From Caenorhabditis remanei (Eukaryota > Nematoda > Chromadorea > Rhabditida > Rhabditidae), in the NCBI RefSeq assembly GCF_010183535.1, contig NC_071328.1, positions 14,384,001-14,448,000 of the forward strand: DNA of 64,000 nucleotides. The letters run 5' to 3'. Below the pieces are notes generated by a model. The model made no database searches, had not been told where the DNA came from, and saw nothing but the letters and a program-made list of their open reading frames with translations. The translations under genes and the position numbers were made by a program. Positions 54,101 through 63,792 of this stretch are shown here, piece after piece (the stretch's first letter is position 1; every line of letters starts with the position of its first letter).

Positions 54101-55332
54101 CGCTTTTCCGACTGAAAATTGTTGAAAATTGGCTAAAAATTGCCAACATTTTAATTTTCTGGCGCGTCTGGGACGCGTTGAAGTCTGACTGGCGTGCCTG
54201 TGACGCTTTTTTGGATCGGAAATCGCATTAAAAAAATTTTCGAACGAAAAAAAAGCAAAAAACTGAAAACATCGCATTTTTCTGAAAATTGCCCCTTGTC
54301 TGGCGCACCTCTGACGCGTCTTCCACCCAAAAATCTCCATTTTGTGACAATTTTTGTCTGAAAACACACAAAAATTATTGATTTTCGTCGATTTTCACTC
54401 CTAGCACTTTTCTAACAGAAAGACTTGAAAACGCGTCTCAGGCGCACCAGCCAAATAGGAATTTTCATCGTTTTTAGCCGATTTTTGGTAACTTTTAACA
54501 ATTTTCAATTGGAAAAGCGTCTCAGGCGCGCCAGACAGCCGATTTTTGATGTTTTTTAACGAAAAATGCTTGGAAATTCGCATTTTTTGGATTTTTTGTC
54601 TGAAAACACACAAAAATTATTCATTTTCATCCACTTAGATCCAGAATCATACGGTAATCCAGGATCAGTCTAGGATCTGATTACAGTAACGTCGAGATCC
54701 TAGATCCTGGATCCAATTACAGTAACCCCGAAATCTGAGATCCTGGATCCAATTACAGTAACCGGGTCCTGGATCCGTTTATAGGATCTGCTACAGTAAC
54801 CCATGATCAGTTTCTCCGAGATTTATGATCCTGGATCCAGATACAGTAACCCGGATCGTGGATCTTGGATTCTGCTACAGTAACCCTTGTATTCAGGATC
54901 ATGGATTCAGTTACAGTAACCCCAAAATCTGAGATCCTGGATCCAATTACAGTACTCCTCTTCTTCCAGATACAGTAACCATTAAAAAAATGCAAATTTT
55001 CCAGAATAATCCAGTACAAAGAGCAACGATTCCACCCGAATTTGGTGTGTGGTATCCCGGCGCCCGGTTTGGTGACTCGAGAAGTGAAAAATAACTTTGG
55101 ACAAAACTTTCAACCGTTTATCGACAATTCGAATGACCCTCGAATGATTGAATGGTGTCAAGAATTCATTGAGAATAGTCGAAAACCGGATTTCGTTCAA
55201 CGAAGAAGAGATCGAGCCGAGCAAAGACAAGAGGAAGCTCGAATTCGAGCACAAATGGACTTTGAAGCGAGAGAATTGAAAAGAAAGTGCAATGTGAGCA
55301 ACGGTCAGGACCCGCCAGCTCCGATTCCATAA
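39198..55332 (+). CDS. UPF1/IGHMBP2-like superfamily 1 helicase, 951 aa
   Basis: Thirteen exons join in phase: 39198-39382, 39459-39552, 42166-42459, 43440-43578, 44828-45003, 45626-45741, 46137-46281, 48778-49039, 49092-49165, 51250-52008, 52774-52924, 53760-53892, 55005-55332. ATP-binding and helicase motifs are in order: GPPGTGKS (about 415-422), DEAA (564-567), GDPKQLPA (588-595), EEQYRSH (628-634), GTIDSVQGQEYD (775-786), and RRLNVVVTRAKR (808-819). This is the SF1B UPF1-like family, which unwinds RNA and/or DNA 5'-to-3'. The N-terminal ~380 residues resemble no named domain I can assign. No UPF1 CH-type zinc region is seen, so IGHMBP2-type helicases are the nearer comparison. The C-terminus is charged (QRRRDRAEQRQ). 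The exact orthologue is not identified. Confidence 0.92.
40251..40325. repeat. Intronic hairpin repeat, copy 1
   Basis: A hairpin with arms TATATACCGCCAAAACTGTA/TTATAA and TTATAATACAAGTTTTCACGGTATATA, followed by CAATATAGGCGGAAGCTATG. It is in intron 2 of the helicase gene. Confidence 0.85.
41075..41421. mobile_element. hAT-type MITE nested in a hairpin repeat
   Basis: A 347-bp element with ends CATACTTGTCACGGGCCGGG and TTTTTGACAAGTATG, flanked by CAAAACTG on both sides (41067-41074 and 41422-41429). The target is the arm of a hairpin repeat of the 40251 family, which gives the order of insertion. Its ends are runs of CGGGCC. Related to but distinct from the 37382 element. Confidence 0.93.
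41459..41574. repeat. Larger intronic hairpin, copy 1
   Basis: Arms of TATACCGCAAAAACTGGATTCCAACGG are mirrored by CCGTTGAGATTCAGTCTTTCCGGTATA, with GGTGCCG/CGGCACC and TTATTAGGAG/CTCCTAATAA inner stems and a very short loop. A near-identical copy is at 46592-46711. Confidence 0.85.
41990..42062. repeat. Intronic hairpin repeat, copy 2
   Basis: The same family as 40251, with the loop-side arms TTATAAGGGCATA and TATGTGCCCTTATAA. Confidence 0.85.
42798..42868. repeat. Intronic hairpin repeat, copy 3
   Basis: The same family as 40251, in helicase intron 3. It has a slightly shortened loop. Confidence 0.85.
42907..43353. repeat. ~450-bp imperfect palindrome in helicase intron
   Basis: The outer arms pair CTGAAAGTGCGCTC and GAGCGCACTTTCAG words. 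The inner arms (43025-43235) are a strong foldback: CAGTTTTCGGCGGGATGAAA and its complement, with CGCAAGTGCGGCAGGGTTTT and AGGGCGGAGCTTAAACT mirrored. The whole forms a long hairpin in intron 3. Confidence 0.8.
43590..44110. repeat. Cluster of GTGGGCGGAGC / GCTCCGCCCAC words
   Basis: About ten short words alternate in orientation, spaced 20-60 bp apart. Similar clusters fill 45570-46110, 49190-49690 (GGCGTGGCC/GGCCACGCCCCC form) and 52010-52610. They look like local duplications of a short palindromic word, not genes. Confidence 0.65.
44638..44710. repeat. Intronic hairpin repeat, copy 4
   Basis: The same family as 40251, in helicase intron 4. It is preceded by the AAAGTGCGCTCTATTGATAA repeat found with several copies. 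Confidence 0.85.
46592..46711. repeat. Larger intronic hairpin, copy 2
   Basis: Almost base-for-base the same as 41459-41574; a difference is GATTCAGTATT against GATTCAGTCTT. It lies in helicase intron 7. Confidence 0.85.
47071..47143. repeat. Intronic hairpin repeat, copy 5
   Basis: The same family as 40251, in helicase intron 7. Confidence 0.85.
47268..48411. mobile_element. Long-arm foldback element, TA target, 1144 bp
   Basis: The ends CAGTAGCGAGCATAAGTGAG and the exact complement are flanked by TA on both sides (47266-47267 and 48412-48413), as for Tc1/mariner-class elements. The inverted arms are about 540 bp each around a short centre near 47840. The same ~90-codon frame (KIVDKLYTHLFP, TTLDFWSCST) can be read inward on both strands because the arms mirror each other. 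No transposase motif was recognised. Confidence 0.9.
48641..48716. repeat. Intronic hairpin repeat, copy 6
   Basis: The same family as 40251, immediately upstream of the Walker A exon (48778). Confidence 0.85.
49736..51216 (-). mobile_element. LTR retrotransposon without coding region
   Basis: Two 294-bp LTRs (49736-50029 and 50923-51216) appear identical by eye. On the minus strand the LTR starts TGTGACAGGG. A tRNA-primer-like TGGAGGTTCC directly follows the 5' LTR (50922 leftward), and a purine run AAGAAGCGGGGA precedes the 3' LTR. CTAC flanks both sides (49732-49735 and 51217-51220). The 893-bp inside has no gag or pol frame, so it is a non-autonomous (TRIM/LARD-like) element needing proteins from elsewhere. 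It lies antisense in helicase intron 9. Confidence 0.92.
53480..53739. mobile_element. TA-flanked palindromic MITE, second copy
   Basis: A 260-bp element of the same family as 25206-25462, with ends CTGTCGAAAAAATAAAG and complement, and TA on both sides. It lies in helicase intron 11, and its right end is 20 bp from the next exon acceptor (53759). Confidence 0.9.
54080..54560. repeat. Interspersed GGCGC-cct-GACGC words
   Basis: Words such as TGGGGCGCCTGAGACGC, CTGGCGCGTCTGGGACGCG, TGGCGCACCTCTGACGCGTC and the reverse CAGGCGCGCCAGAC recur about every 60-120 bp in helicase intron 12. Related words are at 46375-46550, 62435-62520 and 63800-63965. Confidence 0.65.
54640..54980. repeat. Degenerate GATCCTGGATCC / TTACAGTAACC array
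   Basis: About nine units of 30-45 bp pair a GATCCTGGATCCA palindrome with ATTACAGTAACCC. The units vary but keep both words in order. It ends just before the last helicase exon (55005). Confidence 0.85.
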
Positions 55333-55951
55333 TTTTTTCACATTTTTTCCCATTTTTCCTTATTTTTTTCCATAAAATTCCACTTGAAACCGCTGAAAAC
55401 CGCTCGGCAGCTCCGATTCCATAATTTTTTACAATTTTCTTGTGAAATTTATGTATTTTTAACCATTTTTCCATATTTTTCCCATAAAATTTCACTGAAA
55501 ACCACTGAAATTGCATTAAAATTGTTTATTTTTGATTTTCCCCCTGATTTCTACCATTTTCTTGTGAAATTACATAATTTATGTACTTTTCGCCATTTTG
55601 CTAATAATTCCTGCCTTTTTCCCATATTTTCCTCAAAAATTCCAATTTTCCCTCGATTTTTACCATTTTTCTATATCTTCCACTGAAAATTCAACACAAA
55701 AGTACCAAAAGCCCAAATTCATAATTTATTTATTTTTCCTGCCGATTTTTACCAATTTCTTGTGAAATTTTACAAAATTTATGTACTTTTTATCACTTTT
55801 CTAATGATTCTCGCCATTTTTTTCCGTATTTTTGCATATTTTCCCCAAAAAATTCCCCTCAAAACTCGAAAAATCACTGAAATTGCATTAAAATAAATAT
55901 TTTATTCGAAAAAATTGGAATGATGCAAACGCGCTCTATTGAACGAAAAAA
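55333..55951. other. AT-rich 3' flank of helicase gene
   Basis: The flank shows repeated CCATTTTTCC/CATAAAATTCC-like words and an ATTAAAATAAATATT stretch near 55888 that could hold poly(A) signals. No gene was seen. Confidence 0.45.
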
Positions 55952-56176
55952 CTCAGCGTTTCGGTTTAACGGAACGGCAACGAAACCGCAACGAAACGGA
56001 TTCCCCACAGGAATTCGTGATTAGTTCGTCGGGGTTTCGTTGCCGTTTCCCCGGGGAGCGTGCGGCAGAGCGCGGTTGCGCGTTTTACGCTGATTGCTGC
56101 GCTGGTAGCCCCCCTCCTTCTTTCCATATAAATAACTGTATGCAATATTAAAGAACAATTTTGATAAGAATATAAT

Positions 56177-56350
56177 TTATTGAGAAACAAAAAATGAACA
56201 ACCGAAATCATTCTCGTTTTCTAAATGAATGCCGGAAGATGTCCACGTAGCGAGATGAATCTCATCGAAGACTTCCTCCTCTTGAACAAATTGGTTTTCG
56301 ACGAGCTGTGGATTTTCAGAATTGCGCAGCTTTTCCATGTTGTTCGACAT
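56177..56350 (-). CDS. 57-aa acidic coding-like segment inside element
   Basis: An ATG frame from 56350 to the stop at 56177 reads MSNNMEKLRNSENPQLVENQ, then FVQEEEVFDE and more. Just upstream, other open stretches (about 56356-56490 and 56548-56642) look coding, with splice-like borders (GACAAG/GTACAG, TTTTCAG), but their phases do not fit together. It could be the last exon of a decayed gene carried by the element. No family recognised. Confidence 0.35.
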   Translation of the reverse strand: MSNNMEKLRNSENPQLVENQFVQEEEVFDEIHLATWTSSGIHLENENDFGCSFFVSQ

Positions 56351-56902
56351 GTGTGTGACCTAAAACCGAATGATTTTCTAAGAAATGTTGAAACATTGAA
56401 ATTACATTTTCGTTTTCTTTCTTCTCGTAGACTTCCTCATTAACCAATTGCTGAATGTTGAGTGTGAAAATGTCGAAGCGGCGTGACTCGATACTGAAAA
56501 CCAATTACACAAATTTTTAAGTATGCATACAGTGCTCTCTGTACCTTGTCGAAAACAATTCCAGCGAACCTGGTGACGTCGGAAAGAAGGGTCTGAAAAT
56601 TATCCTCTGATCTTCCATCCTGACTGAGAGCAGCGACTAGCCTGAAAAGGATATTAATTAAATACTCGATATTCGACGTCGTCACCTTTTTCATTTGGTT
56701 GCTGACAGAAAAGGTTGTGACAACAGTTTTCTGCGATTTTGTTCCATTAGTGCACGGCTACCTGAAAAAGTTAAACTAATTTTGTTCGCAGCATTAATTT
56801 TTCTCGCTGAAAACTACGGAAAATTTTATTTTTTTTAAAAACTGGAAAAACATTACTAAAAAATAATATTTCAACAGAGCTTCGTTTTGACATTCGCGCT
56901 AA

Positions 56903-57842
56903 CTAGGGAATGTTGTGAGTGGGGTATGGAGTTATGGCAAGTGACCTATATCATTGGAAAGCTGAGAACACGTTGTTTATTTATCTGTTTTCCGTTTTTG
57001 CTGAGGACCCTCCCAGTTCGAGAAATTTAGGTCTGAAATTTTGAGGATATTTTCCCCGTGAACTCGCGGTCACAGTTGATTTTTGGAGATTTTCGGCAGA
57101 TTCAGTTCACGTGAAGTTTCAAAATATAATAAAAGTGAAAACCTTAAAAAATCAGCGGTCGAATGGCTCTGTGGTAGAGCTCGGGAATAGTAATGAGGGT
57201 CTGGGGCTCGATATCCTCTACTCGAATTATTTTTTTTATTTTTTGTAAAGCTCATAACTGGCTCCAAGAGCAATGTGGGTCACTTTTTCACACACAACAA
57301 CAGCCTCACATAGGCAACTTTCACATTTTTAACCAGAAAAAAATTCTAAAAATTTTTGCCTATACATGATCATATAAAGTCTTGAAAAATTCAAAAAAAA
57401 ATTTTTTGAAAAAGGCCTGAACCAGATGCTCTAAAGATCAGAGAACCCCGAAAACATGGAAAAGTGACCCACATTGCTCTTGGAGCCAGTTATGAGCTTT
57501 ACAAAAAAAAAAATAATTCGAGTAGAGGATATCGAGCCCCAGACCCTCCGATTACTATTCCCGAGCTCTACCACTGAACCATTCGACCGCTGATTTTTTA
57601 AGGTTTTCACTTTTATTATATTTTGAAACTTCACGTGAACTGAATCTGCCGAAAATCTCCAAAAATCAACTGTGACCGCGAGTTCACGGGGAAAATATCC
57701 TCAAAATTTCAGACCTAAATTTCTCGAACTATGAGGGTCCTCAGCAAAAATGGAAAACAGATAAATAAACAACGTGTTCTCAGCTTTCCAATGATATAAG
57801 TCACTTGCCATAACTCCATACCCCACTCACAACATTCCCTAG
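56903..57842. mobile_element. 940-bp foldback, TAA target duplication
   Basis: The arms start CTAGGGAATGTTGTGAGTGG and mirror each other over about 400 bp. TAA flanks both sides (56900-56902 and 57843-57845), which fits PIF/Harbinger-like target use. Each arm holds a tRNA-like stretch: TGGCTCTGTGGTAGAGC (A-box-like), then GGGGCTCGATATCC (B-box-like). No transposase seen. Confidence 0.85.
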
Positions 57843-58702
57843 TAAGTTTAGGGCTATGCCGATATATCGATTGATTTCCGATTCGTTGTGGTTTTGTTGT
57901 GGTTACGTTGCCGTTTCGTTGAGATTTTCTTCCGTTTTCGTTTCGTTAAACCGATTTTCAGTTTTTGTTTCGTAACCGTTTCGTTGCTGTTTCGTTAAAC
58001 CTTCTCTTCCGTTGCCGTTCCGTTAAACCGAAACGCTGAGAAGTATGGAAAAAACTGCGCGGCGCTGAAAATTGCAAACGGCGGAGCTGGCCAATCATCG
58101 ATTTGAAAGGGCGGAGTGAAAAGATGGCCGTGGAAGAGGAGAAACTTAGGCCAGGTGAATTTTTAATGGGGTTTTTGACTGATTTTCACTGAAAAACTTG
58201 ATTTTTAACGCTTTCGTCAACGAAAATAAAAGAAAAAAACATTTTAAAAAGTATTTAGAATGTTTTTCTTATGGAAAATTGATAATTTCAGCTAAAAATA
58301 ATTTTAAAAAAACTGTTTCTAATATGGAAGAGAAATTTCCACTAGTGGCAGCCGGCCGTGGAAGAGAAACCCAAATATTGACGTGTATTTTTTCTCAATT
58401 CTGTATTTTATGACCTCTAAATCCAATTTTTAGTATTTTTTAAAGAATACATCATAAATTCCATTTTTAAATGTTAAATTATATTTTTTATCACAGAAAA
58501 CGATCAAATTCTACTTTAAAACTGCTCAAAACTCAAAATTTCGGATGGAAGAGAATTTGGAGCTTGTGGCTGGGGGCCGTGGAAGAGAAACCCAAACCCG
58601 AGTCGCGCGTCGAAAAATGGCGCTTTTTGTCGATTTAAATTCGATTTTCTCGAGTTTTTTTTTCTGAATTTTCCGCAATTTTTCACAATTTTCAGCCAAA
58701 AA

Positions 58703-61700
58703 ATGAGTATAATATCGGAAGTGCTGAAACTATCGACACGGGAAAATGTGAAATCGGAGAATTCCGTCGAAAATTTCCCGGTCATGCTGAAAAGAGCCGT
58801 ATGCATACACTCGTCACTGCAGTTTGTCGATCTTTTCATGCAGAATATCATGTTTTCGTGAGTTTTCGAGTGAAAAAAGGTGAAAAATGGAGAAAAAACG
58901 GGAGGAAAAACGGGAGAAAATGCGAAAAAAATGAGTGAAAAAATCATATTTTTCGTTGAAAATTGAAAAAATTGGTCTAAAAATATTAAAAATAAAATTT
59001 GAATCAGAATTTTTGCTAGAAAATCGATAAAAATCCATTGAAAACGCTAGTTTTGTGAGTTTTTTGGTGAAAACAAAGAATAAACGAGAGGAAATGCGAA
59101 AAAATGAGTGAAAAATCATATTTTTCGGTGAAAATTGAAAAAATGGTCTAAAAATGTGAAAAAAAAATTTTTAAAGTAGAATTTTGCTGAAAAGTCGATG
59201 AAAATGCATTCAAATTTATGAAAAATCGAAAATATTCCGATATTTTCGTTAAAATTCAATAAATCCGAAAAAAAACTTTTTTAAACTGTTTTTTCACGAA
59301 AAATCGTGATTTTCAACTCGTTTTTCGTGAAAATCAGGGGGTATTTGAGTTTAGAACTCGGAAGAATAGAACTGCGACAAAATAAAACTGTGAAAATATA
59401 GAACTGACAAAAATAAAACTGCTACAAAGTGGAACAGTGAAAGTTAGAACCGCAACAAAACAGAACTCGACAAAATAGAACTGAACGCAATGGAACTGCT
59501 ACAAAATAGAACTGTTACAAAATAGAACTCTAGTTCGAATGGAGCGCGTTTGCATTTTTTCTTTTTAGAAGAATCAGAACGACTTTTTTTTTCAATTTGA
59601 ACAATTATTCGATGAAAAAAAAAGAATTTATTTGAGAAAAGTCAACAAAAAAACAAGAAAAAAATCATAATTGAGATCAGAAACCAATTTTAACCGGTGA
59701 ATGAACAGAAAAATGAAACGAAAACAGAAAAAATTGAACAAAACGAAAACAACATAATTATCATGTAATAATTGGAAATAACAGAAGAATTATAATCAAA
59801 TCGATAAAATTTATGTTTTTTTTGCGTAGAAAATAGCCTTCAAATATGCAATTCCGGATAGTGGCGCTCTTGGGATAACTGGAATGTTCTCAATGACATT
59901 TTTCAGTTTTTTGTCCTTCATGACATTAGACGTTTTTCGAGCTTTGTTCACCTGAAATGAAAACTATCACTTTAATTTATTCTAAATCAGAAGACGAACC
60001 AAAAAGTTTGGATTCACTTTCAGTTCATTATAATCCAAATACGTATGTCGCTCTTCCTTTTGAAGTTTCACCAGCAAATCCGACAATTTGATAGACGAAA
60101 AACCATTGTGCATAGTTGCAACAGATTGGAGGAGCCGGTGCCACGTTTCGACGGTGTTAGTGGTTCGATGGATATTACTTGCCGTTCGAACAGCGCACGA
60201 CCATAAACGGGGTTGGAATCGCGGTGGGGCGGCATCTCCAACATAGTTCTTGACCAGATAGTTGATATAATCTGAAGGATAATTCTATAATAATGAACTT
60301 CGGGAAAAAGCTTACTCTTCATATCTGGAGAAATCACTAAAGGAACACAATGTTCTAAGATCGCATCGAAATAATCGGGGATGTCAAACTCGTCGAGAAA
60401 AGGCAAAGTCTTCAGAAGCTGCCAGAATTCTTCAAATTCTCCGTCTGAATCGAGAAAATGTCAAAAGGAGATATATAAGGACCAAACTCACCAACGAACG
60501 AATTATAAACATTCAATTTCTCGGCCTGTCTCCGCCAACTTTGAACCAAATGGAACAAACATCCAGAAATCACAACATTTGGAAATTTGTCCTTGAATGC
60601 AGAATGAATAGCAGTCTCGAAGTCGCAAATAATCATTGCGGGAGCCCAATTTGTCAATTCAGGACGATTTTTTAATAGTGTCAGCATTGAGGTGTACGTC
60701 GTCAGCGTTTTGTCTGGAAGAAGACAAAAAAACACGGGGCGAACGACATCCTCTGATATCTAAAACAGACTGAAATTAAATTTTCATTAAATTCACCGAT
60801 GAACTTACGTAACAATGAATACTGAACAACTGGGTGAAGGATTTTGGAGCAGAATCAAAAGTTCCATCAACAAAACACACATTTCCATTTGATAAAATCT
60901 CCAATCCCTCATCCGATGCAAATGCAATCATTCGTTTTCCATTGACTTCTTCGTCGAATAGCAAAAATCGAGTTTTTCTCATAGTTTCTGCGAATTGTCC
61001 TTTAATTTTTCCACCACTATCGATCAATTTTTCTCGGAATTCGATTGTGATTTCTCATAATGAACAAGTCGTCTTTTGGCGTTATAATCGCCTGTAAAAG
61101 TACATTAAACTACCAAAAAGTTGTATTTTCAAAAATTACCCATCATCATAGAAGTATCGGTTCCAAATGTAAATCTCATATCATCAATGACTTCGCGAAC
61201 AGTTCCAGAATTTGCATTTTCTTTTAAATGCTGACGACCCAGATTTACCTGAAATTATCCCACAATTTAGAGTTTTTGCTTGTTTAACTCACATTGTTCG
61301 CCAATTTATCCTTTTCATGGTTAATATGCGGCCGAATTAAGCGAACCGCCCTCGTAGTGTTAGAAACTCCGTAAGCGGCAGGACACTGATATTTCGTGCT
61401 TCTGCAATAGAATATGTGAAAAGAAAAAAACACAGTTTTCAGTAATACCTTTCGATACAATAGAATATCGACTCATTCAACGAGGGAATATTCTTTTTCT
61501 TTCTCATAAACCAGCCGTCCACTAACTCCCCATTTCTTTTTCGATTTTTCGGCATTTTTAATCTGAAAATTCATAAATAGCGTGAAAAAATTGTTTAGAA
61601 AATAAAAAATTGAATTAATGCAAAAAAATAAATTGAATTTTTGAAAAAAATGCAAACGCGCTCCATTCGAACTAGAGTTCTATTTTGTAACAGTTCTATT

Positions 61701-63792
61701 TTGTAGCAGTTCCATTGCGTTCAGTTCTATTTTGTCGAGTTCTGTTTTGTAGCAGTTCCATTTTTTCGTAGTTCCATTTTGTTCAGTTCTATTTTTTCCT
61801 GTTCTATATTTTCACAGTTTTACTTTGTCGCAGTTCTATTCTTCCCAGTTCTAAACTCAAATACCCCCGAAAATCATCAAATAAACGTTAAAAAATCGTT
61901 AATTTACAGAAATTTAAGTATTTTTCAGTAAAAATCGCGATTGTCACTTCAAAAAACGAAATTTTAGTAATAAATTGCAAGTTTAAAGCCAAAAAAAACG
62001 AAATTTTTCGCTTTTTCATGTTGAAAAAATCTATTTTTTGCTAAAAATCCCAATTTTAGAGCAAAAAAAAGCGATTTTTTCAACCCAAAATTGCAAAATT
62101 TTAATAAAAATGTGGAATTCCGACAATTTTCAAGTGAAAATCCTAATTTCCGCTCAAAATTATCGATTTTTCAGCTGAAAACTTGAAAATTTTCATTTCA
62201 GACACGGATTCACCGCCACTCCAATCATTCCGAACGAAGAAAATGAGATATCGAAGACATTATCCTCGTTTTATAGGGTTCGTTGCGTAGAAATATGGAA
62301 ATGCGCTCTATTGATAAAGTTTCCGCTGAAAAATCACATTTTTCGAATATTTTTCTATCAAAATACCTCAAAATCACGTTTTTCATCATTTTTTATGCCA
62401 AAAACCGTAAAAAATCACAAATTTTCAAAAATTACAAAACGCGTCAAAGGCACGCCAGACTCTCAATCTTCAGTGATTTTTGCAATTGAAACGCGCCAAA
62501 GACGCCCCAGGCTTTCCAGATTTACCACGAGAGGTGTTGCAAACGCGCTCTACCGCAAAGACGCTGAAAAGTTTTTGAAGCGATTTTATGCTGAAAAAAA
62601 TCATATTAAGCCTATTTTGAACCTAAATTTGCTTTAAAACAGCTGGAAATTAACGAAAATTTTGAATTTTCACAGTTTCTGACTCGAAAAACCTCATTTT
62701 TCACCAATTTTTAGCTGAAAAACTCTAAAAATCGCCCTTTTTTCAGATCCGAAAAGAATTCCGTGAGATTTTTCGTTCGCATCACCGAAACGCCGTCTCG
62801 GAAGTGGCGATTTTTGTGGGAACGTGTCCTGTGAGGTCTTCGTATTCATATCGTGAGTGTCGATCATCTAAAATATAGATTTTGAGCGGTTTTTCGTGGT
62901 GAAAATCGATTTTTTGACTGAAAAATGGCCGAAAATCCGGAATTCTCACGATTTTCGGTCATTTTTGTGTCAGAAAATGATTTTTTAGGCTAAAAATTGG
63001 CTTAAAAACTAATATTTTCACAAAAAAAATCGAAAACATTTGGCTATTTTCTGGAATTTTTACACTTTTTCCCGTTTTTTGCTCTTTTTTCAGTCAAAAA
63101 TTGATTTTCGACACGAAAAAACCGCTCAAAATCCATATTTTAGCCCATTTTTTCGATTTTCATGGAAAATATCAGTTTTAAGCCAGTTTTATCGACTAAA
63201 ATATGGATTTTGAGCAGTTTTTCGTCTCAAAATTCGATTTTTTGAGTGAAAAGTGGCCGAAAATCGTGAGAAAAGTGTGAAAATTCTAGATTTTCAGTAA
63301 TTTTCATCTTCAAAACCACATTTTTTTCTGCGAAAAATCGATTTCAGACTCCGATTTTTCCGCAGTTTCAAATTCTGATATGGTTTTCCGTGGGAAAAAT
63401 GTGGATTTGACGATGAAAATCAACAAAAATCTAGAATTTTTACACTTTTTTCAAGTTTTTTGGCAATTTTTCAGTCAAAAAATTTATTTTCGACTCAGAA
63501 AACCGCTCAAAATCCCTATTTTTGGTCCATTTTTTCGCTTTTTAACCCGTTTTTCCCCTATATTCCAGGCGTTCCGATATACATCTGCGAAGGCGAGAAC
63601 TCGACTCGATCAAGTTGTGGTGATACGTGTGCAGAATTGAATGATAACGAGAGACGACGAATCAATAGAGATCTATTTATGCACGGTGCAAAAGATCCGT
63701 TCGATAAGAAAATGTCGAATAAGAATCATCGATTATTCGTTTCGTCAAGGGAACCGAGGAGATGGTCAACGAGGAAATCGAGGAGGAGTTAG
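58703..63792 (+). CDS. Unknown protein, 4 exons, about 186 aa
   Basis: Exons 58703-58857, 62202-62277, 62747-62852 and 63569-63792 join in phase into 186 codons. The ATG follows a TTTTCAG by seven bases, so a spliced leader may be used. Recognisable segments are [53 protein letters not shown] and YICEGEN followed by an Arg-rich tail ([13 protein letters not shown]). The donor after exon 2 (AGG/GTTCGT) is weak. The last exon could instead splice at GGAGGA/GTTAGT and continue past 64000. I do not recognise the family. Intron 1 (3344 bp) holds the Mutator-like element. Coding-style codon use and consistent phases support a real gene. Confidence 0.65.
59337..61868 (-). mobile_element. Mutator-like element, 2532 bp
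   Basis: Terminal inverted repeats of about 220 bp (GGGGGTATTTGAGTTTAGAA inward) made of degenerate AAAATAGAACTG units, flanked by GAAAATCA on both sides (59329-59336 and 61869-61876). Inside is one minus-strand transposase gene. Long repetitive terminal repeats and a duplication of 8 bp or more fit the MULE superfamily. The inner repeat edges share TTCGAATGGAGCGCGTTTGC. Confidence 0.95.
59811..61555 (-). pseudogene. FLYWCH-MULE transposase with one-base frameshift
   Basis: Eight exons: 61555-61449, 61401-61293, 61248-61140, 61091-60809, 60759-60492, 60444-60316, 60271-60000, 59951-59811. The N-terminus has a FLYWCH-type zinc-finger pattern (FYCIE...[17 protein letters not shown]). The MULE domain has [20 protein letters not shown], then [12 protein letters not shown] and [12 protein letters not shown], holding acidic residues expected for catalysis. 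The C-terminal part has [13 protein letters not shown]. All splice sites are standard, but exon 4 does not keep phase: near 61045 the frame before ([11 protein letters not shown]) and after ([11 protein letters not shown]) differ by one base, giving an early stop. It is therefore probably recently inactivated. Confidence 0.88.

Larger units (their letters stand above)
55952..58040. mobile_element. 2.1-kb inverted-repeat element
   Basis: The ends CTCAGCGTTTCGGTTTAACG and CGTTAAACCGAAACGCTGAG are inverted repeats continuing into degenerate GTTGCCGTTTCGTT repeats. No clear target duplication was seen. It holds a coding-like segment (56177-56700, minus) and a nested 940-bp foldback (56903-57842). 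The superfamily is unknown. Confidence 0.7.

Noticed and set aside
57155..57235. tRNA gene
   Set aside because: A-box-like and B-box-like words are present, but the acceptor and anticodon arms do not pair convincingly, and the copy lies in a foldback element. Reported only as tRNA-like.
58123..58153. Upstream ATG exon (MAVEEEKLRP) for the gene at 58703
   Set aside because: The word GGCCGTGGAAGAG recurs nearby (58358, 58578) as a repeat, and joining it to the next exon gives an immediate stop.
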